A stretch of 64,000 bases of DNA from Lachnospiraceae bacterium (GTDB lineage: Bacteria > Bacillota > Clostridia > Lachnospirales > Lachnospiraceae), in the NCBI GenBank assembly GCA_016281605.1, contig JAEEJA010000019.1, positions 1 to 64,000 of the forward strand. Reading direction: 5' to 3'. Below the pieces are notes generated by a model that worked only from the letters and a program-made list of their open reading frames with translations, ran no database searches and was not told the DNA's origin. Position numbers and translations under genes: made by a program. Positions 33,102 through 43,747 of this stretch are shown here, in pieces (the first letter of the stretch is position 1; every line of letters begins with the position of its first letter).

Positions 33102-34181
33102 TTATGAAGTCCAATTTTTGCATAAGGTCCCACTCCAATCATAAGACACGCCCTGCGAAGAAAATGCGTTTGAATAATACATTGACCTTTTACAATCATT
33201 GAAAGTACTGTATGAACTATCCCATATATATACTATTTGCGCATCATTGTAGTAACCTCTAATTACTATAGCATGTCCATAATCTAATGCTGGATTTGTC
33301 CCTTTAACAAACATAGGCTTGTTTGAATCAATATTATTTTTGATTTGTGCTTTTGACGCATGCGTATTATGAACTGTATATGATACTCCATAGTATTGCA
33401 TGGCCGTATTTGCATTATTCATACCTCCAGTGGCATTATATCCTATACCAAGTAAATTACAAATATCAAATCCCGTTAATCCCATTCCTTTATTATGATT
33501 TATAATTGTCGCTGCAGCACTCGCCCAACACATATTATATCCATATTGCTGTTGTGGATTATTTAGATTTAATATATTTGTTGCTCCTAACTTTATCTCT
33601 TTATTAGATTGTTTAGAGTGTTTTATCTTAAAGTTGTTGGAATCATTACGTATAATATCGACCTTTTCATGAAAACCTTTTTCAAAAAATTCACTTGTAT
33701 CAACTTCAGATACTGATGTATCTGTTCCAATAATTCTCTTTTCATATTTATTTTCTATATAAACACTACCTTGATGCGTATATATTATTGAATCAGTATT
33801 TGCATACCCTGCCATATTTAATTCATTTATGAATAATCGTTCTGTACTTATTGGATATCTTTCATTTTCATCTTTTTCATTAATTGCAGATATCATATAT
33901 TTTATTACCCCTTTGTATTTTATTGGATAATAATATACAGGATCATTATGCTCCTTATACTTATAAATAACAAAAGGATTACATAATACGAATTCATTTT
34001 CATCTATATCAACAATTCCGTAATCATATTCAATTTCATTAATAACCAATTTTACATAGTTATTCCTAATAAAATCACTGAATTCGCTATCTAACTCATA
34101 AATAGAACTAGCAGAGGCATTAACATAACTTGTGGTAACAAAGCATAGCAGTAAAACCATAAAAAACTTAATAATTCTCAT
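33102..34181 (-). CDS. Secreted papain-like/C39-like cysteine peptidase
   Basis: A 359-residue exported protein. A signal peptide spans about 1-24 (FFMVLLLCFVTTSYVNASA). The N-terminal 190 residues look like a propeptide or binding domain. The C-terminal 150 residues form a papain-fold peptidase of the C39-like/AvrRpt2 type: catalytic Cys in YGYNMCWASAAATI, His in YGHAIVIRGY, and Asp in IWDSSY. Such enzymes cleave proteins outside the cell. AGGAGG lies before the ATG. It is the first gene of a two-gene minus-strand unit with the membrane protein at 31741; the pair is flanked by AT-rich DNA and an IS remnant, which suggests acquired DNA. Confidence 0.8.
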   Translation of the reverse strand: MRIIKFFMVLLLCFVTTSYVNASASSIYELDSEFSDFIRNNYVKLVINEIEYDYGIVDIDENEFVLCNPFVIYKYKEHNDPVYYYPIKYKGVIKYMISAINEKDENERYPISTERLFINELNMAGYANTDSIIYTHQGSVYIENKYEKRIIGTDTSVSEVDTSEFFEKGFHEKVDIIRNDSNNFKIKHSKQSNKEIKLGATNILNLNNPQQQYGYNMCWASAAATIINHNKGMGLTGFDICNLLGIGYNATGGMNNANTAMQYYGVSYTVHNTHASKAQIKNNIDSNKPMFVKGTNPALDYGHAIVIRGYYNDAQIVYIWDSSYSTFNDCKRSMYYSNAFSSQGVSYDWSGTLCKNWTS

Positions 34182-34714
34182 ATCTTTTTCCTCCTATAAC
34201 ATATAATTGACTGGGGTTAAATCCAATATCTTTTAAATCTTATATTTCATAAAGAATTAAATCACCATTTTTATAAATCTTTATAATCCAAGACAGAATA
34301 TCTTTTAAATACTCTATTGACAACTACCGGCTGAATCTAATATAACATCGACAGATATATAACCATATAAGCTTCTATACATTTAACTCAAAGAATGCAA
34401 TTTAAGTTTAAAATCCTCCTTTCTGAATAAATGACAATACCATACCATCATCACTGCAATCCACAGTACACGCATCATTAAGCTATCAAATAAAAAATAT
34501 AACATCTAATCATACTATAGTAAAAACATTTACCAAATAAAGCAAAAAACTCTACAAGCTATCGTAAAAAAATATAACTTTTAAACAATTCCTAATTATT
34601 GAATCAATTATATCATATTTTTTCACAACGTCAGTAGTTTTTTGTCTTAATAACGGAATTTTGTTGCTGGACACACTGAAATTCAAAAGTAATATTAACA
34701 TCCATGAATAATAC
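34182..34714. other. AT-rich gene-free stretch between peptidase and ABC genes
   Basis: More than 500 bases without a convincing gene. On the minus strand a good ribosome site (AAAGGAGGA, near 34413-34421) has no start codon after it that opens a real frame, which looks like a relic. On the plus strand TTGACA (34317-34322) and TATAAC (34341-34346), 18 apart, form a possible promoter. A 60-codon minus-strand frame at 34552-34734 begins with a hydrophobic stretch but has no family or ribosome site I can support. Confidence 0.5.
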
Positions 34715-34765
34715 TTGACAAAATGTGTTACCATATACTAACATACATGTTGGTTATGGCTAACG
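34715..34765 (+). promoter_or_regulatory. Promoter and candidate operator for the ABC exporter
   Basis: TTGACA (34715-34720) and TAACAT (34739-34744) are 18 bases apart. The -10 box lies inside overlapping inverted repeats AACAT-AC-ATGTT (34740-34751) and GTTA-TGGC-TAAC (34753-34764). Repressors of the MarR, PadR or TetR type bind such sites; no regulator gene is next to it. Confidence 0.5.
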
Positions 34766-34798
34766 TGTATTAGAGAGCCTAAAAATATGGAGGTTATA

Positions 34799-35548
34799 AT
34801 GAGCGAAAATAGAAACATGGATTCTTTGGATAAAAAAGATGAGAATATGTACCTGTCAGTACAGGGTGTGAGAAAAAGCTATGGTGAAGGCGGAAGTTAT
34901 GTTCAGGTTTTAAAGGGCGTTGAAGCCGGAGTGATGGAAGGGGAAATGTGCGTTATACAGGGTACAAGTGGATCGGGTAAATCAACTCTTCTTAATTGTA
35001 TAGGTGGTTTGGATGAAATAGATGAAGGTTCTATAGTAGTTGACGGGACAGAAATTGGACAGCTGGATGCAAAGGAGCTTTCTGAGTATAGAAGAGATAA
35101 ACTTGGATTTATATTCCAGTTTTATAATCTGATTCCTAATCTTACTGTAAAGGAAAATATAGAGGTTTGTCAGTATCTTACGGATAATCCTCTTGATATG
35201 GAAGACTTAATCGTAACCCTTGGGCTAAAGGAACATGTAGATAAATTTCCTTCCCAGCTTTCGGGCGGACAACAGCAGAGGTGCGCCATAGCCAGAGCTC
35301 TTATTAAAAATCCCAAGCTTCTTCTTTGTGATGAGCCTACCGGTGCTCTTGACTCTAAGACTTCAAGAGATATATTAATACTTTTAGAAGAAATTAATAG
35401 AAAATACGGAACCACAATGCTTATGGTAACTCATAATAATTCCATAAAAAGTATGGTAGACAGAGTTATTTTCCTAAAGGACGGAGTTGTCAGCAGAGAG
35501 TATCTTAATAAAGCAAAAATTCCGGCAGCAGAACTTGAGGATTTATAG
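34799..35548 (+). CDS. ABC transporter ATP-binding protein (MacB/LolD type)
   Basis: A 249-residue ATPase with Walker A GTSGSGKST, signature LSGGQQQR, Walker B LLLCDEPTGALD and the H-loop in MVTHN. This is the MacB/SalX/LolD group that works with FtsX-type permeases in peptide, antibiotic or lipoprotein handling. ATG 34799 is preferred because an in-frame ATG at 34787 overlaps the GGAGG ribosome site. It lies 32 bases upstream of the matching permease. Confidence 0.94.
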   Translation: MSENRNMDSLDKKDENMYLSVQGVRKSYGEGGSYVQVLKGVEAGVMEGEMCVIQGTSGSGKSTLLNCIGGLDEIDEGSIVVDGTEIGQLDAKELSEYRRDKLGFIFQFYNLIPNLTVKENIEVCQYLTDNPLDMEDLIVTLGLKEHVDKFPSQLSGGQQQRCAIARALIKNPKLLLCDEPTGALDSKTSRDILILLEEINRKYGTTMLMVTHNNSIKSMVDRVIFLKDGVVSREYLNKAKIPAAELEDL

Positions 35549-35580
35549 GATAATTTATATTAAAAAAGGAAAGTGTATAT

Positions 35581-38310
35581 ATGCAAAAAGTACTTAGAAA
35601 AAGGATACTCAGAGATTTAAAGAAAAATCTCATGAGGTATCTGGCATTATCAATATTAATTATAGCAAGTATGTACATGGTAATCAGTCTGGTGGATGCA
35701 GCTGATATGATTATAGTCGGAAGACAAAGATATAATAAGAAAAATCATGTGGAGTCCGGTTGTTTTACGACTTTCGTAAAGCTTTCAGATAGTGATAGGC
35801 AACGACTTAAAGATAAAGGTGCACAAATAGAAGAAGAGTTTTATGTTGATTTTTTACAGGAAGATAAAAGCACATTGAGAATAACAAAGGTTCGTGAAAA
35901 AATCAATTTAATTGAGATTGATAAGGGGGCTTTACCTCAAAATGATAATGAAATACTTTTGGAAAAAAGATATGCACAGGAGCATAAATTAAAGGTTTCC
36001 GATAGTATAATAATAGCAGGAGAAAGTTATAAGATTAGTGGTATCGGTTGTACTCCGGATTATGATGCTCCTTATGAAAAAATAGGCGACAGTACAGTTT
36101 CAAGTAAGACATTTGGAGTGGGTTTTGTTACCGGGAATCAGTATAAAAAATTATCAAATTCCGAAAATCTTTACAAGGCAGAAGAACTGTTATATGCATA
36201 TGTTTTACAAGACGGTCTTACTCATTCCGCATTAAAAAATGAATTATCTAAGATCAGGGTTTCGCCTAAAAATATAGAAGATGAATATTTTCAGAAGTAT
36301 TGGGAAGAAAACATCGCTGATGCAGATAAAGTTACAGATGGAGTCGGAGAACTAAAAGATGGAAGCAATAAGCTGACAGACAGTCTTAGCGAGGTAAATT
36401 CTAACAATTCAAATCTTCAGGATGCGGCAAAAAAACTCTTTGATAATTACTTGAAAAGTGCGGGGGAATCTTTGAAAAGTTACGGTCTGAAGGACAATCT
36501 GACCGAGGAAAACTTTGAAGAAAAAATAAAGAAAATTGCAGATAATGCTGAAAGCTCTATCGTTAACATGAGTATATCATCTGCTCTTGAAGACCTTAAA
36601 AATCTAAAGAAATTCAAGGATGGAATAATAGACTATACAGAGGCGGTTGAAAAAATCGGAAAGGGTCAGAAAAAGGTTGACGAAGGAATCAATAAATTAG
36701 ATGACAAGGTTGATGAGATAAAAAAAGAGTACTTCGTTACTGATATTGAAAATCTCGTTACATTTATAAAGGCATCTGATAATCCCAGAATTAATGCCAG
36801 TTCAAATGATCAGATAATAAATAAGTATGCGGGACTGGTGGCCGGAGCTATAGTACTAATTCTTTTTGCTTATGTTATATCTGTATTTGTGATACATGGT
36901 ATAGATGAGGAAAGCACTATAATCGGTGCGCTTTATGTGCTTGGTGTTACAGAAAGAGATCTTTTAAAGCATTACCTGTTTCTGCCTGTCATTGTTACTG
37001 CTGTTTCCGGACTGGTAGGGGCGCTACTTGGCTTTTCTGATTTTGCACTTGATTCGCAGATGGTAGATAATAATGCTTATTTTTCTACTCCAAACTTTGA
37101 TTATTATTATGCACCTTATCTTATAGTGTATGCACTTATTCTTCCTCCACTCATGGCTTTGCTGGTAAATGTATTTGTAATTCGTAAAAGATTAAATCAG
37201 CCTGTATTAAAGCTCATAAGAAATGAGAAAAATGAAAAGATAAAGACAGGTTTTGATATCGATAAGTTCGGTTTTATAAAAAAGTTTCAGATTCGTCAGA
37301 TAATGAGAGAATCAAGAAGCGCCCTGGCTGTGGTTTTAGGAATGTTCATATGCCTGCTCATTATGTTTATAGGCATCAATTGTTTTGTAATGTGTGAAAG
37401 TATAAAGGAAAACTATGTAAAGGATACTAAATTTAAATATATGTATACCTTAAAATATCCGGGAAAAAAGGCACCCGATGATTCTCATAAGGCTTTCGCC
37501 AAAACATTAAAAAAGGAGGTCTATGGTTATAATCTGGATATTACGGTATTGGGAGTAGACAAGGATAATCCTTACTTTGATGCAACTATATATAAAAGTA
37601 AAAATAAGGTTTCCATATCTTCAGCCATGGCTCAGAAGTACGGAATAAAAGAAGGGGAGCAAATTATAGTTTCCGACGAGATTAATGATGTGGATTATGC
37701 TTTTATAGTAAAAAAAATAGTCAATTATTCTACAGGCTTTTATATATTTATGGATATAAAAAGCATGTGTGAGCTATTTGGTGAGGATGAAGATTATTAT
37801 AATGTTTTGTTTTCTGACAAAGAGTTAAGCATCAAGTCCGGAAGAGTGTACTCTGTTCTTACAAAAGATTCAATTAAAAAATCATCAGGAGTATTTGTAG
37901 ATCTGATGAAGGGCATGGTTTATTCCATGTGTATCATGTCTATGATCATATTTATAGTTGTTATGTATTTGATGATGAAGGTTATGCTGGATAGATCTGC
38001 TCAGAATATTGCTATTATAAAGATATTCGGATTCAGACCGGGTGAGATAAGAAAGTTGTACCTTAATGGTAATTTCTATATTATATCAATAGGAGCGATT
38101 ATAATAATACCTTTGGCAAAACTTATCATGGATGCACTTTACCCATATATGATAGCCAATGTTGCCTGTGCTATGGATTTAAAATATCCGATATATTATT
38201 ACCCGGTTTTAGTTGGAATGATAATAGTTTTTTATTTTATCATAAACAGAATTCTTATATTCAGGATAAACCGAATGAAGCCTACAGAAGTTCTCAAAAA
38301 CAGGGAATAA
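35581..38310 (+). CDS. ABC transporter permease with two FtsX domains
   Basis: A 909-residue permease with eight predicted membrane segments, near 20-40, 415-437, 465-487, 517-538, 580-604, 780-803, 835-853 and 875-897, the layout of a tandem FtsX permease. The first extracellular part (about 41-414) is large and contains a charged, coiled-coil-like section (240-400) with the heptad-like VDEGINKLDDKVDEIKKEY. The second extracellular part is about 175 residues. Proteins like this export or sense antimicrobial peptides or act in envelope stress (mechanotransmission). Partner of the preceding ATPase; the substrate is not predictable. Confidence 0.88.
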   Translation: MQKVLRKRILRDLKKNLMRYLALSILIIASMYMVISLVDAADMIIVGRQRYNKKNHVESGCFTTFVKLSDSDRQRLKDKGAQIEEEFYVDFLQEDKSTLRITKVREKINLIEIDKGALPQNDNEILLEKRYAQEHKLKVSDSIIIAGESYKISGIGCTPDYDAPYEKIGDSTVSSKTFGVGFVTGNQYKKLSNSENLYKAEELLYAYVLQDGLTHSALKNELSKIRVSPKNIEDEYFQKYWEENIADADKVTDGVGELKDGSNKLTDSLSEVNSNNSNLQDAAKKLFDNYLKSAGESLKSYGLKDNLTEENFEEKIKKIADNAESSIVNMSISSALEDLKNLKKFKDGIIDYTEAVEKIGKGQKKVDEGINKLDDKVDEIKKEYFVTDIENLVTFIKASDNPRINASSNDQIINKYAGLVAGAIVLILFAYVISVFVIHGIDEESTIIGALYVLGVTERDLLKHYLFLPVIVTAVSGLVGALLGFSDFALDSQMVDNNAYFSTPNFDYYYAPYLIVYALILPPLMALLVNVFVIRKRLNQPVLKLIRNEKNEKIKTGFDIDKFGFIKKFQIRQIMRESRSALAVVLGMFICLLIMFIGINCFVMCESIKENYVKDTKFKYMYTLKYPGKKAPDDSHKAFAKTLKKEVYGYNLDITVLGVDKDNPYFDATIYKSKNKVSISSAMAQKYGIKEGEQIIVSDEINDVDYAFIVKKIVNYSTGFYIFMDIKSMCELFGEDEDYYNVLFSDKELSIKSGRVYSVLTKDSIKKSSGVFVDLMKGMVYSMCIMSMIIFIVVMYLMMKVMLDRSAQNIAIIKIFGFRPGEIRKLYLNGNFYIISIGAIIIIPLAKLIMDALYPYMIANVACAMDLKYPIYYYPVLVGMIIVFYFIINRILIFRINRMKPTEVLKNRE

Positions 38311-38319
38311 ATAATTTGA

Positions 38320-38670
38320 TTTTTTTGTCAAAGTAATATAGTTAAAAACAAACCTGCTCCATCAGTTGTACCTTCAGCTGCTCCTGCAAAGCCTGCAACA
38401 ACACAGGCTGTAACAACAGCAGGCGCAGTATTCTCAATCGTTCAGATTGGACCTAAGGCATTTAAGGGATTAAAGAAGGCTACAGTTTCTAAGGTTGGTA
38501 AGAATGTTACTGTTATCGGTAAGGGTGCATTTGCAGGAGACAATAAGGTTAAGAGTCTTAAGATTAAAGGAAAGAAGCTTAAGATTTTAGTTCCTAAGAA
38601 GAAATTCAAGGCTTATAAGAAGCTCGTCAAGAAGTCAAAGAGCAAGAAGATTAAAGTTAAAAAGTTCTGA
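38320..38670 (+). pseudogene. C-terminal remnant of a BspA-like leucine-rich-repeat surface protein
   Basis: An open frame of about 116 codons without any ATG, GTG or TTG start at its beginning; an in-frame stop at 38317 lies directly upstream, 10 bases after the ABC permease stop. It encodes a Pro/Ala/Thr-rich linker (PSAAPAKPATTQAVTTAGAV), then LRR_5-like units IGPKAFKGL and IGKGAFAGDNKVKSLKIKG, and a very lysine-rich end (KKSKSKKIKVKKF), typical of Lachnospiraceae surface proteins. The 5' part is lost, so it is probably a deletion product. Its own terminator is kept at 38714. Confidence 0.75.
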
Positions 38671-38713
38671 TAACTTATGACTTAAGTAACAATTATATAT
38701 AAAGAAAATGTGT

Positions 38714-38748
38714 AAAGGATGTCCGTTTATATATGGGCATCCTTTTTT
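38714..38748 (+). terminator. Rho-independent terminator after the LRR remnant
   Basis: AAAGGATGTCC pairs with GGGCATCCTTT (one G-U), followed by TTTT. Confidence 0.75.
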
Positions 38749-38808
38749 ATACGCATTTTTATGCTCAGATAATTATTGAAAAAAACCTTTAAATTAGCAA
38801 AATATTAA

Positions 38809-38837
38809 TTGAAAAAAAAATCTGTCTATAGTACAAT
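38809..38837 (+). promoter_or_regulatory. Promoter of the sucrose operon
   Basis: TTGAAA (38809-38814) and TACAAT (38832-38837) with a 17-base spacer, 49 bases ahead of the PTS gene start. Confidence 0.7.
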
Positions 38838-38850
38838 TAAAAATAGCTTA

Positions 38851-38860
38851 TAAACGTTTA
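38851..38860. promoter_or_regulatory. LacI-family type operator (TAAACGTTTA)
   Basis: A perfect 10-base palindrome centred on CG, just downstream of the predicted transcription start. The central AACGTT is typical of LacI/GalR-family operators such as those of ScrR-type sucrose repressors or CcpA. No repressor gene is beside the operon. Confidence 0.55.
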
Positions 38861-38861
38861 A

Positions 38862-40778
<1,917 letters not shown>

Positions 40779-40857
40779 GTCATTATTTCACTTTTATGGA
40801 TTTGCTACCGGTATCGTAAAAGACGATTATTATTTACGAAAATGGTGAGGTTTACAA

Positions 40858-42324
40858 ATGAATAAAGATAAAAATTTTCGATTACAATACCATATCATGC
40901 CTCCTGTAGGCTGGCTTAACGATCCTAACGGATTATCCAAATACAGGGGAAAGTATCATGCTTTCTTTCAATATTCTCCCGATAATCCAAATGGTGGAAG
41001 AAAGCTGTGGGGGCATTACATAAGTGATGATTATGTCCACTTTGAGTATGTGGGCGAAAGCTTGGAGCCTGATAAGCCATATGATAAAAACGGAGTATAT
41101 TCAGGCTCCGCCTTAATAGAAGATGATAAGATGTTTTTATATTATACGGGCAATGTTAAGCAAGAGGGAGACCATGATTTTACATATTCCGGTCGAGAAG
41201 CTAACACGGTCCTTGTTACAACTCCGGATGGTATGAGTGGATTTGAAAAACAGCTTATCATGACTAATGATGACTATCCTGATTTTTATACCTGTCATGT
41301 AAGAGATCCTAAGGTCTGGAAAAAAGATAATAATTATTACATGGTTCAGGGAGGAAGACTTAATGGCAAAAAGCTAAATCCGGAGTCGGTAGATAAGGGA
41401 GCTGTTCTCACATTTGAATCCATGGACATGAAGAAGTGGAACTGCATATCAAATATCAGTACTGTAAAGCCTTTTGGGTATATGTGGGAATGTCCTGATT
41501 ACATGGAAATCTCGGGTTTAAAAGTACTTGGCTTATGCCCTCAGGGACTAGAGACAAAGGGGTTAAAATACCAAAATATATATCAGGCAGGTTACTTTGT
41601 ACTTGGTGATGATTTTGATATAAAAAGAAGATGTCGTCCTGATTCGGAAGAAGACTTTATCATTATAGATAATCCGGATGAAGTTTTTTATGAGTGGGAT
41701 TACGGCTTTGATTTCTATGCACCACAGACATTTACTGATGATGACGGCAATATAATAATTGTTGGCTGGGCCGGTATTCCGGATGCGGATTATGACAATG
41801 AGCCTACAGTTTTAGAGGGATGGCAGCATGCCTTAACATTTCCTCGTGTTATAAGCAGGTCTAAAGATGAGAGGAAGCTTTTATGTAATCCGCTTCCTAC
41901 GATTCTTGAGTTTAGAGGTGATTCCAATGAAGAAAAGATTGAAAATTACGGTCAAGTATCATTAATCGTTTCGGAGTGCTCTGATACTGAGATTAAAGAT
42001 ATATCAGGGGATATATACATCAATTTTTCTTCATCGGATGAGGAACTTTTTGAAATAAATATTACAAAAAATAATAATGAAATTCATCTTTCACTTAAAA
42101 TGGATGAGAAAGCCGGAAGAGGCAGAGATAAAAGAAGTGTAACCCTTAAGCATGGTGATAATTTACGTATACTTTTGGATGTTTCCATGGTAGAAATTTT
42201 TGCTGATGATGGGGAGGCAGTTATGACTTCCAGATTTTACTTTGATAAAGAAAAGTCGGAGGGTACATTTGACATGACTGTGAAAGGGAATTGTAACTTA
42301 AAGACATATATTCTAAATATTTAA
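40858..42324 (+). CDS. scrB: Sucrose-6-phosphate hydrolase (GH32)
   Basis: Cleaves sucrose 6-phosphate delivered by the PTS into glucose 6-phosphate and fructose. The GH32 catalytic set is present: nucleophile Asp22 in GWLNDPNG, transition-state Asp in HVRDPKVW, and acid/base Glu in MWECPDY. It has no signal peptide, as expected for a cytoplasmic enzyme, and 488 residues is normal. GGTGAGG precedes the ATG. It lies 79 bases after the permease. Confidence 0.95.
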   Translation: MNKDKNFRLQYHIMPPVGWLNDPNGLSKYRGKYHAFFQYSPDNPNGGRKLWGHYISDDYVHFEYVGESLEPDKPYDKNGVYSGSALIEDDKMFLYYTGNVKQEGDHDFTYSGREANTVLVTTPDGMSGFEKQLIMTNDDYPDFYTCHVRDPKVWKKDNNYYMVQGGRLNGKKLNPESVDKGAVLTFESMDMKKWNCISNISTVKPFGYMWECPDYMEISGLKVLGLCPQGLETKGLKYQNIYQAGYFVLGDDFDIKRRCRPDSEEDFIIIDNPDEVFYEWDYGFDFYAPQTFTDDDGNIIIVGWAGIPDADYDNEPTVLEGWQHALTFPRVISRSKDERKLLCNPLPTILEFRGDSNEEKIENYGQVSLIVSECSDTEIKDISGDIYINFSSSDEELFEINITKNNNEIHLSLKMDEKAGRGRDKRSVTLKHGDNLRILLDVSMVEIFADDGEAVMTSRFYFDKEKSEGTFDMTVKGNCNLKTYILNI

Positions 42325-42369
42325 CTCAATCGGAGTAGTTTCCCACCTCTAAACTAAACAAAAGGTGGG
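42325..42369 (+). repeat. Structured repeat element, copy 2
   Basis: Directly after the scrB stop: CTCAATCGGAG, then CCCACCTCTAAAC, loop, and AGGTGGG, giving a perfect 7-base stem (42342-42348 with 42363-42369). It shares block order and the CCACCTCTAA core with 24072-24118. The 3' arm abuts the ribosome site of the fructokinase gene, so folding could hide or expose it. Confidence 0.55.
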
Positions 42370-42385
42370 TGAAATGGAGAATGGT

Positions 42386-43372
42386 ATGAAAAAATTACTG
42401 GCAATAGGTGAAGCGTTAATTGATTTTACACCTGAAGAAACAGGGATGTCACTTTGTGATGTTCCGGGATTTATGCCTAACGTAGGTGGAGCACCTGCAA
42501 ATGTTAGTGCGGCTTATGCACTTCTTGGAGGAAATTCTGCTATGATAACTCAGGTTGGAGAGGATCCCTTTGGTGATAAAATCGTGAATAAATTAAAGGA
42601 TGTAGGTGTTGATGTAAGTTACATACTGCGTTCGCATGAAGCGAAGACATCATTAGCTTTTGTTGCCCTTAAGGAAGATGGAGAAAGAGATTTTTCTTTC
42701 TTTAGAAATCCCGGAGCAGATATGCTTTTTGATAGTTCTCAGCTTAAAGAAGAGTGGTTTAGAGATTGCTTTGCTCTTCATTTTTGTTCTGTAAGTCTTG
42801 GTGATTTTCCAATGAAGGAGACACACAAAACAGCTATAGAGTTTGCTCGAAAGAGCGGTGCACTGATAAACTTTGATCCAAATTTAAGATTTAATTTATG
42901 GGATGATGCAGAGGCTTTGAAAAAGACCGTTATCGACTTTATTCCTTTGGCTGATATAGTAAAGATTTCCGATGAAGAGATTTCATTTATTACGGATGAG
43001 GACGATCCGTATGAAGGTATAAAGAAGCTTTTTGTGGGAAATGTTAAGATGGTAATATATACAAAAGGAGGGAAAGGTGCTGAAGCGCATACAAAAAGCG
43101 CTAGTGCAACAGTCCCGGGCAACGGCATACCGGCTCTTGACTCAACAGGGGCAGGCGATGCATTTATCGGTTCATTTCTCTTCATGCTTTCGAAGAAGGA
43201 AAAAAATTCTGATAATATAGCTGATATGACTTCAGAGGAGCTAGAGGAGTGTCTTGCTTTCTCAAATAAGTATTGCAAATGGAGTATACAAAGGTACGGA
43301 GCCATCGAATCCTATGCAACATACGATGAAATAATAAAATATGCGTCGGAAGACCGACAGAAAGAGGTGTAA
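42386..43372 (+). CDS. scrK: Fructokinase (PfkB family)
   Basis: Phosphorylates fructose released by ScrB. A 328-residue ribokinase/PfkB protein with N-terminal GEALIDFTPEE, GGAPANVSAAYA near residue 33, and the catalytic anion-hole motif DSTGAGDAFIGSF at about 250-262. ATG 42386 with GGAG six bases ahead is preferred; GTG 42365 and ATG 42374 are alternative starts. The stop is one base before the ptsH start. Confidence 0.93.
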   Translation: MKKLLAIGEALIDFTPEETGMSLCDVPGFMPNVGGAPANVSAAYALLGGNSAMITQVGEDPFGDKIVNKLKDVGVDVSYILRSHEAKTSLAFVALKEDGERDFSFFRNPGADMLFDSSQLKEEWFRDCFALHFCSVSLGDFPMKETHKTAIEFARKSGALINFDPNLRFNLWDDAEALKKTVIDFIPLADIVKISDEEISFITDEDDPYEGIKKLFVGNVKMVIYTKGGKGAEAHTKSASATVPGNGIPALDSTGAGDAFIGSFLFMLSKKEKNSDNIADMTSEELEECLAFSNKYCKWSIQRYGAIESYATYDEIIKYASEDRQKEV

Positions 43373-43373
43373 C

Positions 43374-43631
43374 ATGAAAACATTTGATTATGTGATTACT
43401 GATGAAGTAGGAATCCATGCAAGACCGGCAGGAATTCTTGTTAAGGAAGCAAAGGGAATGTCGTCTAAGATTACTATCGAGGCTAACGGTAAGTCTGCAG
43501 AGGCTACAAAGCTTATGGCTATTATGTCACTCGGTGTTAAGAAGGGTGCAACCGTTACTGTTAAGGTAGAGGGACCTGATGAGGATGCTGATGCTGAGAA
43601 AATAGAAAACTTCTTCAAAGAAAATCTTTAA
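43374..43631 (+). CDS. ptsH: PTS phosphocarrier protein HPr
   Basis: Carries phosphate from enzyme I to sugar-specific PTS domains. His15 in GIHARPAG is intact. Counting from ATG 43374, residue 46 is Lys (ATKLMAIMSLGV) where Firmicutes HPr has the regulatory Ser46, so HPr kinase control seems lost or altered; Ser52 is kept. The 85-residue length is normal. AAAGAGGTG, at the end of scrK, serves as ribosome site. Finding ptsH at the end of a sucrose operon ties general PTS supply to sucrose induction. Confidence 0.94.
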   Translation: MKTFDYVITDEVGIHARPAGILVKEAKGMSSKITIEANGKSAEATKLMAIMSLGVKKGATVTVKVEGPDEDADAEKIENFFKENL

Positions 43632-43747
43632 CTCAGGCACGCGAGTCTTGACACGTGTACAATTTTTGGGACAGGGTAGGAAGTTCGTCTGTCTCTTGCT
43701 TTGTCTTTTTTACAAGATTATTTTCCAGATGTGATGGGAGGTTATTT

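Noticed and set aside
34552..34734. 60-codon minus-strand frame with hydrophobic start
   Set aside because: No ribosome site, no known family, and its start overlaps the ABC promoter; composition is like noncoding AT-rich DNA.
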